From Pseudanabaena sp. (GTDB lineage Bacteria; Cyanobacteriota; Cyanobacteriia; Pseudanabaenales; Pseudanabaenaceae): DNA of 64,000 nucleotides. This document shows, one piece after another, positions 51,922 to 62,400 of the stretch. The translations under genes were made by a program, and so were the position numbers. Location of the stretch: NCBI GenBank assembly GCA_003249015.1, contig QBLS01000002.1:124001-188000 (forward strand), written 5' to 3'. How positions within the stretch are numbered: the first letter of the stretch is position 1; each line of letters opens with the position of its first letter. Under the pieces are notes generated by a model, which worked only from the letters and a program-made list of their open reading frames with translations, had not been told where the DNA came from and did no database searches.

Positions 51922-54171
51922 CTATTGATAGATTCTACGAAGATAATCCGATAAGATTCTCACAATTGTTTTCACCTTGTTTATTTGGTCATTTATATTC
52001 TTGTACTCTTCAGTCCATTGATCTATATCAGTATTGTCAATACTATAAAGAGTGTCTGCATCTTCTTTAATCGCTTCTTCAAAACGCTCCTTTTCTGGTC
52101 TGAATCTTAAAATAATTTCATTACACCCATTAAATTTTGTATACTCTCCCCTAAGCAAAAAATCTTCCGAGATGATCTTAATTTCTTCCAAAATATATGT
52201 AACCATGCTTAAGACTTCTTCTGCATCTAGCAGACGCTCTTTATAAGCAGACTCGAAGCTTTGCTCTGGAAATTTATTCAGTGAGACTTGACCATTAAGA
52301 CTTGCCCCGATAAAAGTTGCTCCCTGCTGATTTGTATCATCTAAATTTGCATTTTGCATATTTGCGCCACTAAAATAGGCTCGACTCAGATTTGCATTTT
52401 GTAATTGAGCGGCAACCAAGTTGGAATCACTAAAATTTGTTCTGACTAACCTTGTATGATTCAATGTTGCCCCATCTAAGTTAGCCACTAACAGCTTTGC
52501 TCCAGTTAAATCAGCTCGCTCTAAATTTGCCTCTTGTAAACAAGCTGCACTCAAATCACTACCTATTAGATAGCAATCTTTCAAAGTTGCTTTTGAAAGA
52601 TTGGCAAAACTAAGATTGGCTCCTTTTAGATCAGAATTGCTTAGATCGCTTGCACTCAGATTTGCAGATCGTAAATCAGCGCCATTAAGTTTTACTTCTC
52701 GAAGCTGTGCTGAATTCAAATTTGCGTGGGCTAGATCAGCTCCTTCCATTTGCGCTTTATACAAGTGAGCATGACTCAAATTTGCTCTTTTTAACTGAAC
52801 ACGGTGCATTTCAGCACGTTCCAAATTTGCTCCATTCAAGCTAGCTGAACCAAGATAAGCTCCACGTAAATATGTACCGAGTAAAATTGACTTATCGAGC
52901 TTTGCATTTGATAAATTAGAACCATCAAGCACTGCACCAAAAAGATCTGCTTCAGTTAAATCTACATTATGTAAATTAGATTCACTGATATAGGCTCTTT
53001 GTAAATTTGCTCCAATCAATACTGCATCTTTGATTACGGAGTTATTCAGTTCCACCCCAGACAAACTTGCACGATTTAAATTAGCTTTTGTCAAGTTAGT
53101 GCGTGTCATTTTTGCATTATCAAGCTTTGCCTCGGTGAGCACTGCCCCTTCAAACTTTGTACAAGTTATTGTTGCATCGGTTAAATCAGCCTTTATCAAC
53201 GTGGCTTGACAAAAGTTGGCTCTTCCCGCGTTCACATTTTTAAGAATTGCTCCATCTAAATTTGCATTGCGGAAGTCAGATTCACTAATTTTTGCTTCTT
53301 CTAAATTGACTCTACACATGATTGCATTTCTAATGACAGAATTACTTAAATCAACTCTCTGGAGTTTTGAATCAACTAAAACAGCAAACCTGAGATAAGT
53401 TTGCCTCATTTCTGCATCTTCTAAAGTTGCACCACGCAAGTTTATATTCTTCATATTAGAATTATCTAGCTTAGCTCTCTTTAGGCTTGCTTTTTCCAGA
53501 TTTGCACCCTTAAGATTTGCTCGCAGCAGCACAGCATAGTCTAAAACTGCATCTTTAAGGTTTGCTTCTTCTAGCTTTGCACCTAACAGACTAGCAGCAG
53601 TTAAATCAGCTTTGTTTAGATTTGCTCCCAAAAAATTAGTCCCCCTTGCTAGCACCTCACGCAAATTCGCCCTTGGCATAACAGCATTATGAAAATTTGC
53701 CCCTCCAAGATTCGCACCATCCAAAATCGCTTCTTCTAGATTTGCTTCTTCAAGATCAGCGCGCCTGAGTACAGCACCTCTCAAATTAGCATTTCTTAGG
53801 ACTGCCCTAGTCAAATCTGTACCACGAAGACTTACTCCATCTAGGTCTGCTCTAGTCAAATCCGCACTACGAAGACTTACTCTATTCATTGAAGCGCCAT
53901 TGAGCTTTGCATCCTGCAGATTCGCTCTGTTTAAACTAGCTCCATCCAAATTTGCCCCCTCAAGATTCACTCCTTGGAGATTGGCTCCATCTAAGCTAGC
54001 GCCCTGAAGATTTGTATCACTTAAATTCCTACCTGACAAATCTTGACCATCCAGACGCATACCCCGCAGATTTTTATCACTGAAATCTATCTCTTTGACG
54101 ACTAGCTTATGGTCACTAGTTTTATTAGGGTCATTTTTTAACAGTTTTAATATGCCCTTCCATACATTCAT
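51922..54171 (-). CDS. Giant pentapeptide-repeat protein
   Basis: The 749-residue protein is made mostly of A(D/N)LxX pentapeptides from about residue 30 to 630, roughly 120 repeats, forming a long right-handed quadrilateral beta-helix. The last 115 residues are different: helical, charged (KERLLDAEEVLSMVTYILEE), with no known fold recognised. ATG 54171 with GAGGA upstream is preferred to TTG 54186. Pentapeptide proteins have diverse roles (DNA-mimic, scaffold); none is shown here. No signal peptide is seen, so it is probably cytoplasmic. Confidence 0.85.
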   Translation of the reverse strand: MNVWKGILKLLKNDPNKTSDHKLVVKEIDFSDKNLRGMRLDGQDLSGRNLSDTNLQGASLDGANLQGVNLEGANLDGASLNRANLQDAKLNGASMNRVSLRSADLTRADLDGVSLRGTDLTRAVLRNANLRGAVLRRADLEEANLEEAILDGANLGGANFHNAVMPRANLREVLARGTNFLGANLNKADLTAASLLGAKLEEANLKDAVLDYAVLLRANLKGANLEKASLKRAKLDNSNMKNINLRGATLEDAEMRQTYLRFAVLVDSKLQRVDLSNSVIRNAIMCRVNLEEAKISESDFRNANLDGAILKNVNAGRANFCQATLIKADLTDATITCTKFEGAVLTEAKLDNAKMTRTNLTKANLNRASLSGVELNNSVIKDAVLIGANLQRAYISESNLHNVDLTEADLFGAVLDGSNLSNAKLDKSILLGTYLRGAYLGSASLNGANLERAEMHRVQLKRANLSHAHLYKAQMEGADLAHANLNSAQLREVKLNGADLRSANLSASDLSNSDLKGANLSFANLSKATLKDCYLIGSDLSAACLQEANLERADLTGAKLLVANLDGATLNHTRLVRTNFSDSNLVAAQLQNANLSRAYFSGANMQNANLDDTNQQGATFIGASLNGQVSLNKFPEQSFESAYKERLLDAEEVLSMVTYILEEIKIISEDFLLRGEYTKFNGCNEIILRFRPEKERFEEAIKEDADTLYSIDNTDIDQWTEEYKNINDQINKVKTIVRILSDYLRRIYQ

Positions 54172-54362
54172 TGAAATTTTCCTCAAGGCAATTTTGCCAA
54201 GCTTAACACATATATTTTTAATATTTACCTAAGGAAAATGTTAAAAAATAGCGAGCGTAGGTTTTCCAACAACCTGTAAAATACAAATTGACTTATACAT
54301 ATTTATTATGTATATATTAAGTATCGCATACACAAATAAAGCTTATATTGCAGGAGCTAATT

Positions 54363-54686
54363 ATGGTTACGCTTGACAACGAAATGCTTTTGGCAAATCC
54401 TGCACTCTCTAGTGGCAACCCAATTTTACAGAAGTATCAGAGCACAATTGATTTAGTTGCTAGGCAAAATCTCAGAGACATCTATGGCACGATCAGACGG
54501 GAATGTGAAAATGTGACCATACTTAAAGAATACTCTCAAACCTTACTGAATTGGCAAAAGCCATGGTTTGGGAGGATGACACTCGAGCATGATGGAGTGA
54601 GGACTATTGTGGAAAGATTTGACATGTTTGGTAAAACGGTCGGTTTGTTTACAACCTATGATTTAGTGACCTTTAGGATTGAGTAG
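54363..54686 (+). CDS. Small hypothetical protein
   Basis: The 107-residue protein is not recognised. It has VARQNLRDIYGTIRRECE (helical) and a C-terminal beta-rich part (WFGRMTLEHDGVRTIVERFDM). GGAG lies 8 bp before ATG 54363, better than TTG 54348. It is followed by a terminator-like hairpin at 54850. Confidence 0.5.
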   Translation: MVTLDNEMLLANPALSSGNPILQKYQSTIDLVARQNLRDIYGTIRRECENVTILKEYSQTLLNWQKPWFGRMTLEHDGVRTIVERFDMFGKTVGLFTTYDLVTFRIE

Positions 54687-55025
54687 ACATAGTTTTACTA
54701 TTTTATTCGTAGTAAGAAGTAATTGATAGATGTCGGCAGTCTGGTTAGGACACAAAACAGAAGACGAGTTGCGGCGCAAAGTAAGTACTAACACTAAATT
54801 TTTAGGTTTTAATTTGTCCTAATACAAGTGTCTACAGCTATAAAAAGCTAACAAAGTGATTGAGTTATCTCAATCACTTTGTTTTAGTGCAAACGCCAAT
54901 AAAATCAAAATGAGTATTTTTTGCACAAAAAATACATTCTATTTGTATAATATATAAGCCTAAAATACTTAAACACCAATCAAGAATTTATTTCATCAAA
55001 TTTTAAGGAGCACCGAAAAATAATT
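54687..55025. other. 339-bp gap
   Basis: It holds the hairpin at 54850-54883 and a decayed hairpin element (about 54744-54824: GGTTAGGACA... and ...TTTTAATTTGTCCTAA). No gene is seen. Confidence 0.45.
54850..54883. terminator. Intrinsic-terminator-like hairpin
   Basis: Positions 54850-54864 pair exactly with 54869-54883 (TTAT loop), followed by a short T-rich tract. It lies in the gap after the gene at 54363. Confidence 0.6.
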
Positions 55026-55238
55026 ATGGCTACTAATAGAAAGCGCCTAAATCTTGACCTGAGTCTTGAAGCATATGAGTTGCTTCAGAGACTAGCAGAA
55101 GAATCAGGCAAGAATATGACAGAAGTTTTAAGGACAGGATTAGCTCTATATGGTATTGCTCAGGATGAGAAACAGAAGGGAAGATCTCTGGGGGTCGTAA
55201 AAGATGATCAAGTTGTGAAAGAGCTTGTTTTACCCTAA
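55026..55238 (+). CDS. Ribbon-helix-helix (CopG-like) protein
   Basis: The 70-residue protein begins with RKRLNLDLSLEAYELLQRLAE, the beta-strand/helix of an RHH DNA-binding fold, and continues SGKNMTEVLRTGLALY. A good AAGGAG ribosome site lies upstream of the ATG. RHH proteins often act as antitoxins or autorepressors, but no toxin partner follows. Confidence 0.78.
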   Translation: MATNRKRLNLDLSLEAYELLQRLAEESGKNMTEVLRTGLALYGIAQDEKQKGRSLGVVKDDQVVKELVLP

Positions 55239-55365
55239 TTACATTAGTAATGTTTAATTCTCCAAAGATATTGAATAGCAAGCAGATAATGTCTACAGAT
55301 TATTCTCAAGCAAGGAAATATCTTTTTTGCCAGATATTTGATAAGTAGTTCAGCGTAATCAAAAT

Positions 55366-55420
55366 CTAGACCCAGAGGTTGTTCTACCCAATGCGCGGAT
55401 AGAGCAACCTCTGGGTCTAG
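55366..55420. repeat. Hairpin, 24-bp arms with two G-U compatible changes
   Basis: Positions 55366-55389 pair with 55397-55420. The left outer end TAAGTAGTTCAGCGTAATC precedes it (55342-55360). Confidence 0.78.
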
Positions 55421-55426
55421 CTTCAC

Positions 55427-56536
55427 TTATATATTTTTCCGCCAAAGGTTATAATAGCTGTAATTCTCAATTAGATCACTAAACCATTTTTCTAAGCGAT
55501 CGCCCCATACCTCTAGAGAATACTCTGCGTCCAATTGCTGACGACAGGCGAGGCGATTAATTGTATCTAATTGAGAAATTGCTTGAATCAATCCATCCAC
55601 ATCTCCCATATCTACTAAAAAACCTGTTTTGCGATCGCGGACAATTTCACTAAGCCCACCAGAACGGTAAGAGATCACAGGAACCCCACAGGCAAAAGCT
55701 TCAATCGCTGCATTACCAAAAGCTTCAATCCACCTTGGTGTCATCAATAGAGCCGAACATTGTCCCAACTTCATTTGCAGTTCATCGGTGGAGAGAAATC
55801 CTTCGTAATGAAGTTCAGCTTTAGGAAAATCTATCTGAATCTGTTGCCAGTATGCTTGATCTTGAATCAAGCCAAAAATATGTAATGGCAGTCCTGTACT
55901 TTGCGCCGCACTCGCTGCGTCCTCTAACCCCTTTTCAGGGGAGATCCGCCCAACCCATGCTAGTTTTGGAGCGTTTGGTTGAGACACAAATTGATATTGA
56001 CTAACATCGATCCCCTTACCCATAATCATTAGGCGATCGCCTGCGGTGAAGGTGTCGGCACAAGCCCTAGTATTCACAGCGATCGCTTGGGGAAATAATT
56101 CTACTGTCTTGCTAATCATCGCATCAATCACAGGTGAAAGGGATGACATACTAATCCAGTGGGCAACGGGAACTTGGAGAAATGGGGTGAGATAGAGGGG
56201 CAACCAGTCATAGGCAAAGTTGAAAATCAAGTCAAATTGATGTTGTGTATCTCTTGCATAACTCCACATATTCTCTAAAACTGAGTTTTGCGGCAGCATG
56301 ACTACATCCGTACCCACTTGAGTTTGAGCGGATATTTGTGCTGTTCCTGCGATTTGAGTGAGCTTTGTAACCTCTGTTTGAGAACCTTCAGGAGCGACAA
56401 TTTCTACAGTATGTCCCTTTGCAATTAACGCCTTAGCCGCATTCTGTAAGGTTAGTTCCACTCCCCCACCAACGCCTGAACCTAATGCGCCTACAGGTGT
56501 GGATAAAAAGAGTAATCGATAATGTTTTTCTTGCAT
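55427..56536 (-). CDS. Glycosyltransferase family 4 protein
   Basis: The 369-residue GT-B enzyme has GALGSGVGGGVELTLQNAAKAL at the N-terminus, LAWVGRISPEKGLEDA for donor binding and the E-x7-E segment EAFGNAAIEAFACGVPVISY. It differs in sequence from the one at 2830. The acceptor is unknown; lipid- or exopolysaccharide-linked glycans are the usual targets. Confidence 0.82.
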   Translation of the reverse strand: MQEKHYRLLFLSTPVGALGSGVGGGVELTLQNAAKALIAKGHTVEIVAPEGSQTEVTKLTQIAGTAQISAQTQVGTDVVMLPQNSVLENMWSYARDTQHQFDLIFNFAYDWLPLYLTPFLQVPVAHWISMSSLSPVIDAMISKTVELFPQAIAVNTRACADTFTAGDRLMIMGKGIDVSQYQFVSQPNAPKLAWVGRISPEKGLEDAASAAQSTGLPLHIFGLIQDQAYWQQIQIDFPKAELHYEGFLSTDELQMKLGQCSALLMTPRWIEAFGNAAIEAFACGVPVISYRSGGLSEIVRDRKTGFLVDMGDVDGLIQAISQLDTINRLACRQQLDAEYSLEVWGDRLEKWFSDLIENYSYYNLWRKNI

Positions 56537-56615
56537 TTTCTCTAGCCATTTGAGGCTTAGTATTTATCTCAGAATGAAGCAGGGCAAAACACCACCCTAT
56601 TAGGAATAAACAAAC

Positions 56616-57767
56616 CTAACTCATTCCTGGAATTAGCCCCTTGGTAAGACGCTTGATCGCTGCCGCTGCAACATCGCGATAACGCATTTCTCCACAGAGA
56701 ATCTTGCCCATGCGTTGGGTAGCGCTAGGTCGTTTTACTCCGATTTTGTAAGCAAAACTGGGAACACGATAAAACATGCCCGCGATCCGTTGTGACCACA
56801 CCATATCTTCGCCCCACTCTGACTGGACTGTGAGCGTATATTGCTTGAGAGCATCCGTATTACCACCGATCGCTTGATCAATCGCTTGCCCCGCTAACAT
56901 CCCAGTATAGAGAGAAGGACGTATCCCTTCCGCTGTGAAGGGGTCTAGGATACAGGCTGTTTCACCTGTCAGCAGAGCATTTTGAGTATGAAGGGGTTGA
57001 TTCCCATTCCATAGACAAATAGGATGTTCAGACTTGACCATTTCAGAATTTTCCAAGCCAATATGCTTGATGTAAGTCCCACATAGATCGAAAAGATTTT
57101 GTTTCTCGTTGCCCATAAATGTTGCTGAGCCAACGGAATAGCCATCAGCTTTAGGAAAGCTCCAAATAAAGCCATTTTGCATTGACCCAAAGTCAAAATT
57201 GGAATTCAGATTATCGGCAAAAAGTTGCTCGTCAAGGTGTTGCGATAAGTCTGCTTTAATCTCGACCATTACGCCCATTCGTCGCTTCGGTTCTTTAAAC
57301 CCTAGCCACTTAGACATATTTCCCTTTGCCCCATCCGCCGCAATTAAATACTTCGCTTCAAAAACATCATTAGCGGTTTTGACTAACCAGCGATCGCTCT
57401 TCCATTCAATTCCAATAACAGTAGTGCGATCGCGCATTTCTACGCCAAGTTTTTGAGCTTGTTGCACCAGATAATGATCAAAAACATCGCGCCGCACCAT
57501 CCATACTGGCTCTTTGGTTGCTAGCACTACCCTTTCAGGATCACCCATCTGCCATGTGTAGTTAATTTTGTTGAGCTTTAACGATACTGCTGGCGAGAAA
57601 TCAAAGTCAAACCATTCTTGCACAATCGGTGATAGAGCGCCGCCGCAGGGCTTATATCGAGGGAAGCTTTCTTTTTCAAGTAACAAAACTGAGCGTCCAC
57701 TTTTGGCTAAATGATAGGACGCTGAGCCACCAGATGGTCCTGCTCCGACAACGATACAATCGTACAT
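56616..57767 (-). CDS. Geranylgeranyl-reductase-family flavoprotein
   Basis: The 383-residue protein has an FAD motif DCIVVGAGPSGGSASYHLA, the conserved PRYKPCGGALSP near 42-53 and GETACILDPFTAEGIRPSLYTG at about 272-293, typical of the geranylgeranyl reductase/DGGGP family. Classical ChlP reduces the chlorophyll side chain and is longer; this shorter member may act on other isoprenoid or lipid double bonds. It lies behind a glycosyltransferase in the same direction, with a 79-bp gap. Confidence 0.8.
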   Translation of the reverse strand: MYDCIVVGAGPSGGSASYHLAKSGRSVLLLEKESFPRYKPCGGALSPIVQEWFDFDFSPAVSLKLNKINYTWQMGDPERVVLATKEPVWMVRRDVFDHYLVQQAQKLGVEMRDRTTVIGIEWKSDRWLVKTANDVFEAKYLIAADGAKGNMSKWLGFKEPKRRMGVMVEIKADLSQHLDEQLFADNLNSNFDFGSMQNGFIWSFPKADGYSVGSATFMGNEKQNLFDLCGTYIKHIGLENSEMVKSEHPICLWNGNQPLHTQNALLTGETACILDPFTAEGIRPSLYTGMLAGQAIDQAIGGNTDALKQYTLTVQSEWGEDMVWSQRIAGMFYRVPSFAYKIGVKRPSATQRMGKILCGEMRYRDVAAAAIKRLTKGLIPGMS

Positions 57768-57867
57768 AAGAAAAGCACTGTGATGAGTGAAAAAGAGTAT
57801 AAAACAAAACTTTAAGATTTTAGCGTTAGAGCTTAACCAAGTCTAGAAAATACTGCTACATAAAACC

Positions 57868-57908
57868 AGAAGATGAGGGGCGGTACGAAGCGTCGCCCCT
57901 CATCTTCT
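57868..57908. repeat. Hairpin AGAAGATGAGGGGCG
   Basis: Positions 57868-57882 pair exactly with 57894-57908 around GTACGAAGCGT. Confidence 0.8.
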
Positions 57909-57912
57909 AGGT

Positions 57913-58022
57913 GCTATACGCCATTAAGTAGCTGGGCGAGTAACCTAAAAATCAAAAAGGTTGTTTCCCCACTAAGTCAGCGAAACAACCTTTGGTTTTG
58001 AGTATGCTGAGCTGAGTTACTT
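57913..58022. repeat. Complete hairpin element with both outer ends
   Basis: Outer ends TTAAGTAGCTGGGCGAGTA (57914-57932) and GAGTATGCTGAGCTGAGTTA (57997-58019) bound an inner pair CAAAAAGGTTGTTTC / GAAACAACCTTTGG. It is, with 1477-1587, one of two copies showing all parts. Confidence 0.65.
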
Positions 58023-58109
58023 GTTAGTAAACTTTTGTAAATTGAGTGGCGGATGTTTAGCTGCTGGATCAAGATCTGGTTTTAGCGAAATAGCGCTATA
58101 GTATGAGTT

Positions 58110-58162
58110 CCCAATAGATAAGGATACGCCCTGCTTTGTGTCATTTATCCCTATCTATTGGG
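58110..58162. repeat. Hairpin CCCAATAGATAAGGAT
   Basis: Positions 58110-58125 pair with 58147-58162 with one mismatch, spanning the GTG at 58138. Confidence 0.65.
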
Positions 58163-58188
58163 TAATCGCGTCAAGAACCATATTTGCT

Positions 58189-59205
58189 ATGAAATGGAAT
58201 TACCTTAAAAGACTGATGATCAAGCTACTAACTGGTAGCTTTAAAACTGATCATAGTTGGATCGAAGAACAGATTAGAAGTATGAGCTTAGCTGAGGCGA
58301 TCGCTAAAGTTGATTGGGTATTTGGTTGCGATCGCCTACTGCAAGAATTCGATCAAGATCTCACAATTCCATACTATATTCAAAGCGAATGGGCTTACCA
58401 AACATTCCATTCTCCAGAGGGAGGTATTCATCTTGCCTTAAATTTTGATGGAGTCTTCAATCCTGATGGATATTATGCTCAACCGCGAATAGTGGGCGAG
58501 CAAATTGCAAAAAATAATGCCAGACAAGTTTTGGAGCTAGGCTCTGGCAAGGGGTTTAATGGAGCTTTTTTGGCAAATCAATATCCAGATGTAGATTTTG
58601 TAGGCATTGACGTAACTCCATTACATATTGAAATATCTAGTCAAAAAGCTAAGCCTTACCCTAATTTAAGATTTCAGCAAGGAGATTTCAATCAGTTGGA
58701 ATTTCCTGATAGTTCCTTTGATCTTGTGTTTGGAATTGAATGCTTATGCTATACCCAAGATCCAGAATTGTGCTTAGCGGAAATTTTTCGAGTATTGCGT
58801 TCTGGAGGGAAATTAGTAGTATTTGATAGTTATCGGTATTCTAAATTCGCAAACTTCTCAGACTTATTCCAAACGGCTACGAAACTCGTGGAAATGTCGA
58901 TGGTGGTTAGATCTGGATTCGATGAGTTTCAAGATTGGTCGATGGCGGCTGAATCCGTAGGATTTGAGATTGAGATGGTGGAAGATTTATATTCTGCGAT
59001 TTTACCAAATATTTTGAGGCTACAGAAGCTAGCAATATTGTTCTTTTTGTCTTCTTGGCGGGCTAAGTTATTAACTTACTTGCTGCCTAAGTATTTAATT
59101 CAAAATTCTATCGCAGGTTTGTTAATGCCTTATACACTTAAGCCTCCAGAGCGTTCTCTAGCTTATTACCAAATAGTTTTAACCAAACCTCACCTAAAAA
59201 GCTAA
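58189..59205 (+). CDS. Class I SAM methyltransferase (sterol/UbiE type)
   Basis: From ATG 58189 it is 338 residues. The SAM-binding motif is VLELGSGKGFNGAFLA, then FVGIDVTPLHIE, then FDLVFGIECLCYTQDPE and FRVLRSGGKLVVFD. The arrangement is that of small-molecule (sterol, tocopherol or quinone) C-methyltransferases. The C-terminus has a hydrophobic stretch (ILFFLSSWRAKLLTYLL) that may touch membrane. The substrate is unknown. Confidence 0.78.
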   Translation: MKWNYLKRLMIKLLTGSFKTDHSWIEEQIRSMSLAEAIAKVDWVFGCDRLLQEFDQDLTIPYYIQSEWAYQTFHSPEGGIHLALNFDGVFNPDGYYAQPRIVGEQIAKNNARQVLELGSGKGFNGAFLANQYPDVDFVGIDVTPLHIEISSQKAKPYPNLRFQQGDFNQLEFPDSSFDLVFGIECLCYTQDPELCLAEIFRVLRSGGKLVVFDSYRYSKFANFSDLFQTATKLVEMSMVVRSGFDEFQDWSMAAESVGFEIEMVEDLYSAILPNILRLQKLAILFFLSSWRAKLLTYLLPKYLIQNSIAGLLMPYTLKPPERSLAYYQIVLTKPHLKS

Positions 59206-59243
59206 AAGATTATTCTGCCTGCTATGCAGGCAGAATAATCTTT
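59205..59243. repeat. Hairpin, 18-bp perfect arms, at the methyltransferase stop
   Basis: Positions 59205-59222 pair exactly with 59226-59243 (CTGCCTGC-TAT-GCAGGCAG). It starts in the last base of the TAA. Confidence 0.8.
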
Positions 59244-59421
59244 AAATCAAGACATGAATTAATCATGACTTGATTTGGCATTACAAACACGTATTGGGTT
59301 TGGCTGTTAATTCACAAGAGTGTAACTACACTTTTGTGAATTGGGATTATGTTTGAGTTTGAAGTTTGGTATAAAATAACTAGAACTGGAAAGTTTATAA
59401 TTTTTTGAGAAAAATGCTCCT

Positions 59422-62400
59422 ATGGGCGATCGCTACTCTCTAAGGCAAATTCTGCGAGAGCCACCCCAACTATCATTAAGAGTGATCTTAATTGGTCAAC
59501 TTCTGATCTTGATGGGGGGAATGTCTGGGTTGACGGCTTGGTTAACTTGGCAAAGTGAACAGCAAATGACCACAAATTTGGTTAGCCAATTGCAGTCAGA
59601 AATTAGCGATCGCATTAAACAAAAACTTACTTCTTACTTGGAAACACCGCATCTAGTTAATAGGATTAATGTCGATGCCATTCAGCAGGGAAATTTAAAA
59701 CCAGAAGGAATCCCTAGCGAAAAATATCTATGGCGACAGATACTTCAATTTCCTAATCTAGCTTGGATTTATTATGGCGAAGAGAAGACAGGGAAATTCA
59801 TTGGAATTAGTCGCCAATATATTTTAAACAATCAGAAGGGGGAAGAATTTTTAGAAATCGCGATTAATAACCGCTTTTTTCAACGTTTTTTATATCCAGT
59901 CAATGCTAACGGCGATCGCCTAGCCCAGAGTAATGTAGCCTCTGGAGATGATAAGGTTCTCTATGATCCACGACAACGTCCTTGGTTTCAATCTGCCATC
60001 AAGGCAAATGGAGCAGTTTGGAGTTCCATTTATCAGGACTTTAAAATACCTCAACAAATTATCACGGCAAGCCTAGTAGTAAAAGATATTAGTGGCAAGA
60101 GAATCGGCGTACTCGGAGCCGACTTAACCTTGGGGAATATCAATAACTTTTTATCAAGCTTACAAATTGGAAAATCAGGCGAGGCGTTAATAGTTGAACC
60201 ATCGGGATTATTAGTTGCGAGTTCTATTCTCGAAGATCCCCAAAATAATTCAAGCCCTGTATCTAGTGCACCAAAACGTATCCTGATTAGGGATAGCCAG
60301 CAGCCCTTAATCAAGGCTACGGCGCTGTATCTAGAACAGAAATTTCCATCATTAAGTCAGATCACGACCCAACAGGATATTAAATTTGCGATCAATGGGA
60401 AAAATATATTTTTGAAAGTACTACCTTACCAAGATGATCGAGGACTGGACTGGAAAATCATTGTAATTATGCCTGAAGCAGACTTTACGGAAGCTTTTGA
60501 GCTAAATCGGCAGAAGACTCTACTGTTTAGCTTTTTAATTTTAGTTGGAGCGATTGCTATTGGTGTTGTTACAACTCAACAAATTAATCGAGCGCTCAAA
60601 AGACTCACCTTAGCAAGTCAATCGATTGCCCATGGGAACTTACAAAAGAAAGTACCACCTGTGAAGATCAAGGAATTAAATGTGCTTTCTGAGACCTTTA
60701 ACATCATGGCAGCTCAGCTAAAGCAATCCTTTGGTGAATTAGAAGTCGCCAATGAATACCTTGAGTCTCGTATTCAAGAACGGACTAAAGATCTTCAAAC
60801 CTCGGAAGTACAATTTAGAAGTTTAGTCAATAACTTTACAGGAATTGTCTATCGTTATATTTACGATCAAGATTGGACGATCATCTTTATTGGCGGTGCG
60901 GTGGCAGAGATTACAGGCTACTCAGCCGAAGAATTTATCAGAGAAAAAGAAAGAACTTGGTCAAGTATTATTCATCCTGAAGATCGCGATAGATTTGAAC
61001 TAGCTATTCAAGAATGTTTGGATTGTGGTCAGCCCTTTGTAGTGGAATATCGAATCATTGATATTAGGGGAAATACCCACTGGCTCTACGAAAGGGGACA
61101 AGGAATATTTGATGAAAATCAGAGATTACTCTATTTAGATGGAGCAATTTTTGATATTAGTGATCGCAAAAAGGTGGAGACAGAATTATTAGAGAGAGTC
61201 CATCTTTCCATATTAATGGCTGAAATTGGCTATGCATCGACGCAACTAGATGGCCTTCAAGACGTACTACAATCTTATGCAGAGTCGCTATGGCGACATA
61301 TGAATATCTCTTTCACTCAAATTTGGGCGGTCAACCCCACAGGCGATAGTTCAGACATTCAAGCCCATGCTGGCAACTACAACCAAACCGATAGCGCTCG
61401 TCTTTGTAAACTGATTTCTCAAGAGATAATTGACGCGATTTTTAACGGCAAGTTTCAGCCATTACTGACTGATCAACTTATGGAAGATTTGGCAGAAGCG
61501 GATCAGGAGTGGTTAAACTCACTAGGAATTACATCATTGGTAGGATATCCGCTAATGATCAAAAATCGCGTCATCGGCATTGTGCTTTTGATTTCTACTT
61601 CTCACTTAAAGTATGACGTAAAAGAATTGGAATCCATAGCTAATGAAATCGCCATCGGTATAAACCACAAACAATCTGAAGATAAGATTAAGGCAACGAA
61701 TGCAGAAATGAAAGCGCTATTCGAGTCAATTGATGAAGTTATTCTCGTTCGCGATCGCCTTGGTCGGATTATCAAGATTCCCCATACCCGTAGAAATTTA
61801 GGCTGGATGACTCCCGAACAAGTAATTGGCAAACTTCCCCAAGAAATTTTCCCCTTAGACAAAGCTAATTTGATTACAAGTAACGTCCAGAGAGTTCTAG
61901 AAACAAAGCAAACTATTAACTTTGAATATAGCTTCTCTCTGGAAGAAAATTCGACATGGTGGAGTGCCAATATATCTCCAATAGATGATGAGACGGTAGT
62001 ATGGGTCGCCCGTGACATTAGCGATCGCAAATTATTTGAGCAACAACTTAAGCAATCAAAACAAATTGCCGAAGCTGCTAGTCAAGCGAAGGGCCATTTT
62101 TTGGCAAGTATGAGTCATGAGTTGCGAACACCGCTCAATGCCATTCTCGGCTTTACACAATTAATTATTCGCGATAGCACCCTCAAAGACAATCATCGTT
62201 CCTATCTCAAAATCATCCATGAAAGCGGCGAACATTTACTAGAGCTGATTAACGATGTACTGGATATGTCAAAAATCGAATCTGGACGCATTTCTCTTAA
62301 TATAACCAGCTTTGATCTTTACCATCTTCTTGAAACCCTTGAAAAAATGTTTCGACTGCGAGCTAGTGAGAAGAAGTTAGACTTGATATTTAGGCGATCG

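Larger units (their letters stand above)
57768..58188. other. 421-bp divergent gap rich in hairpins
   Basis: It contains the hairpins at 57868-57908, 57913-58022 and 58110-58162. The frame that opens at GTG 58138 overlaps the last of these and is not used as a start. Confidence 0.5.

Noticed and set aside
1477-59243. All hairpins as simple transcription terminators
   Set aside because: Many lie upstream of genes or inside coding frames, arms are longer than needed, and most lack a following T-run; only a few between convergent genes are listed as terminators.
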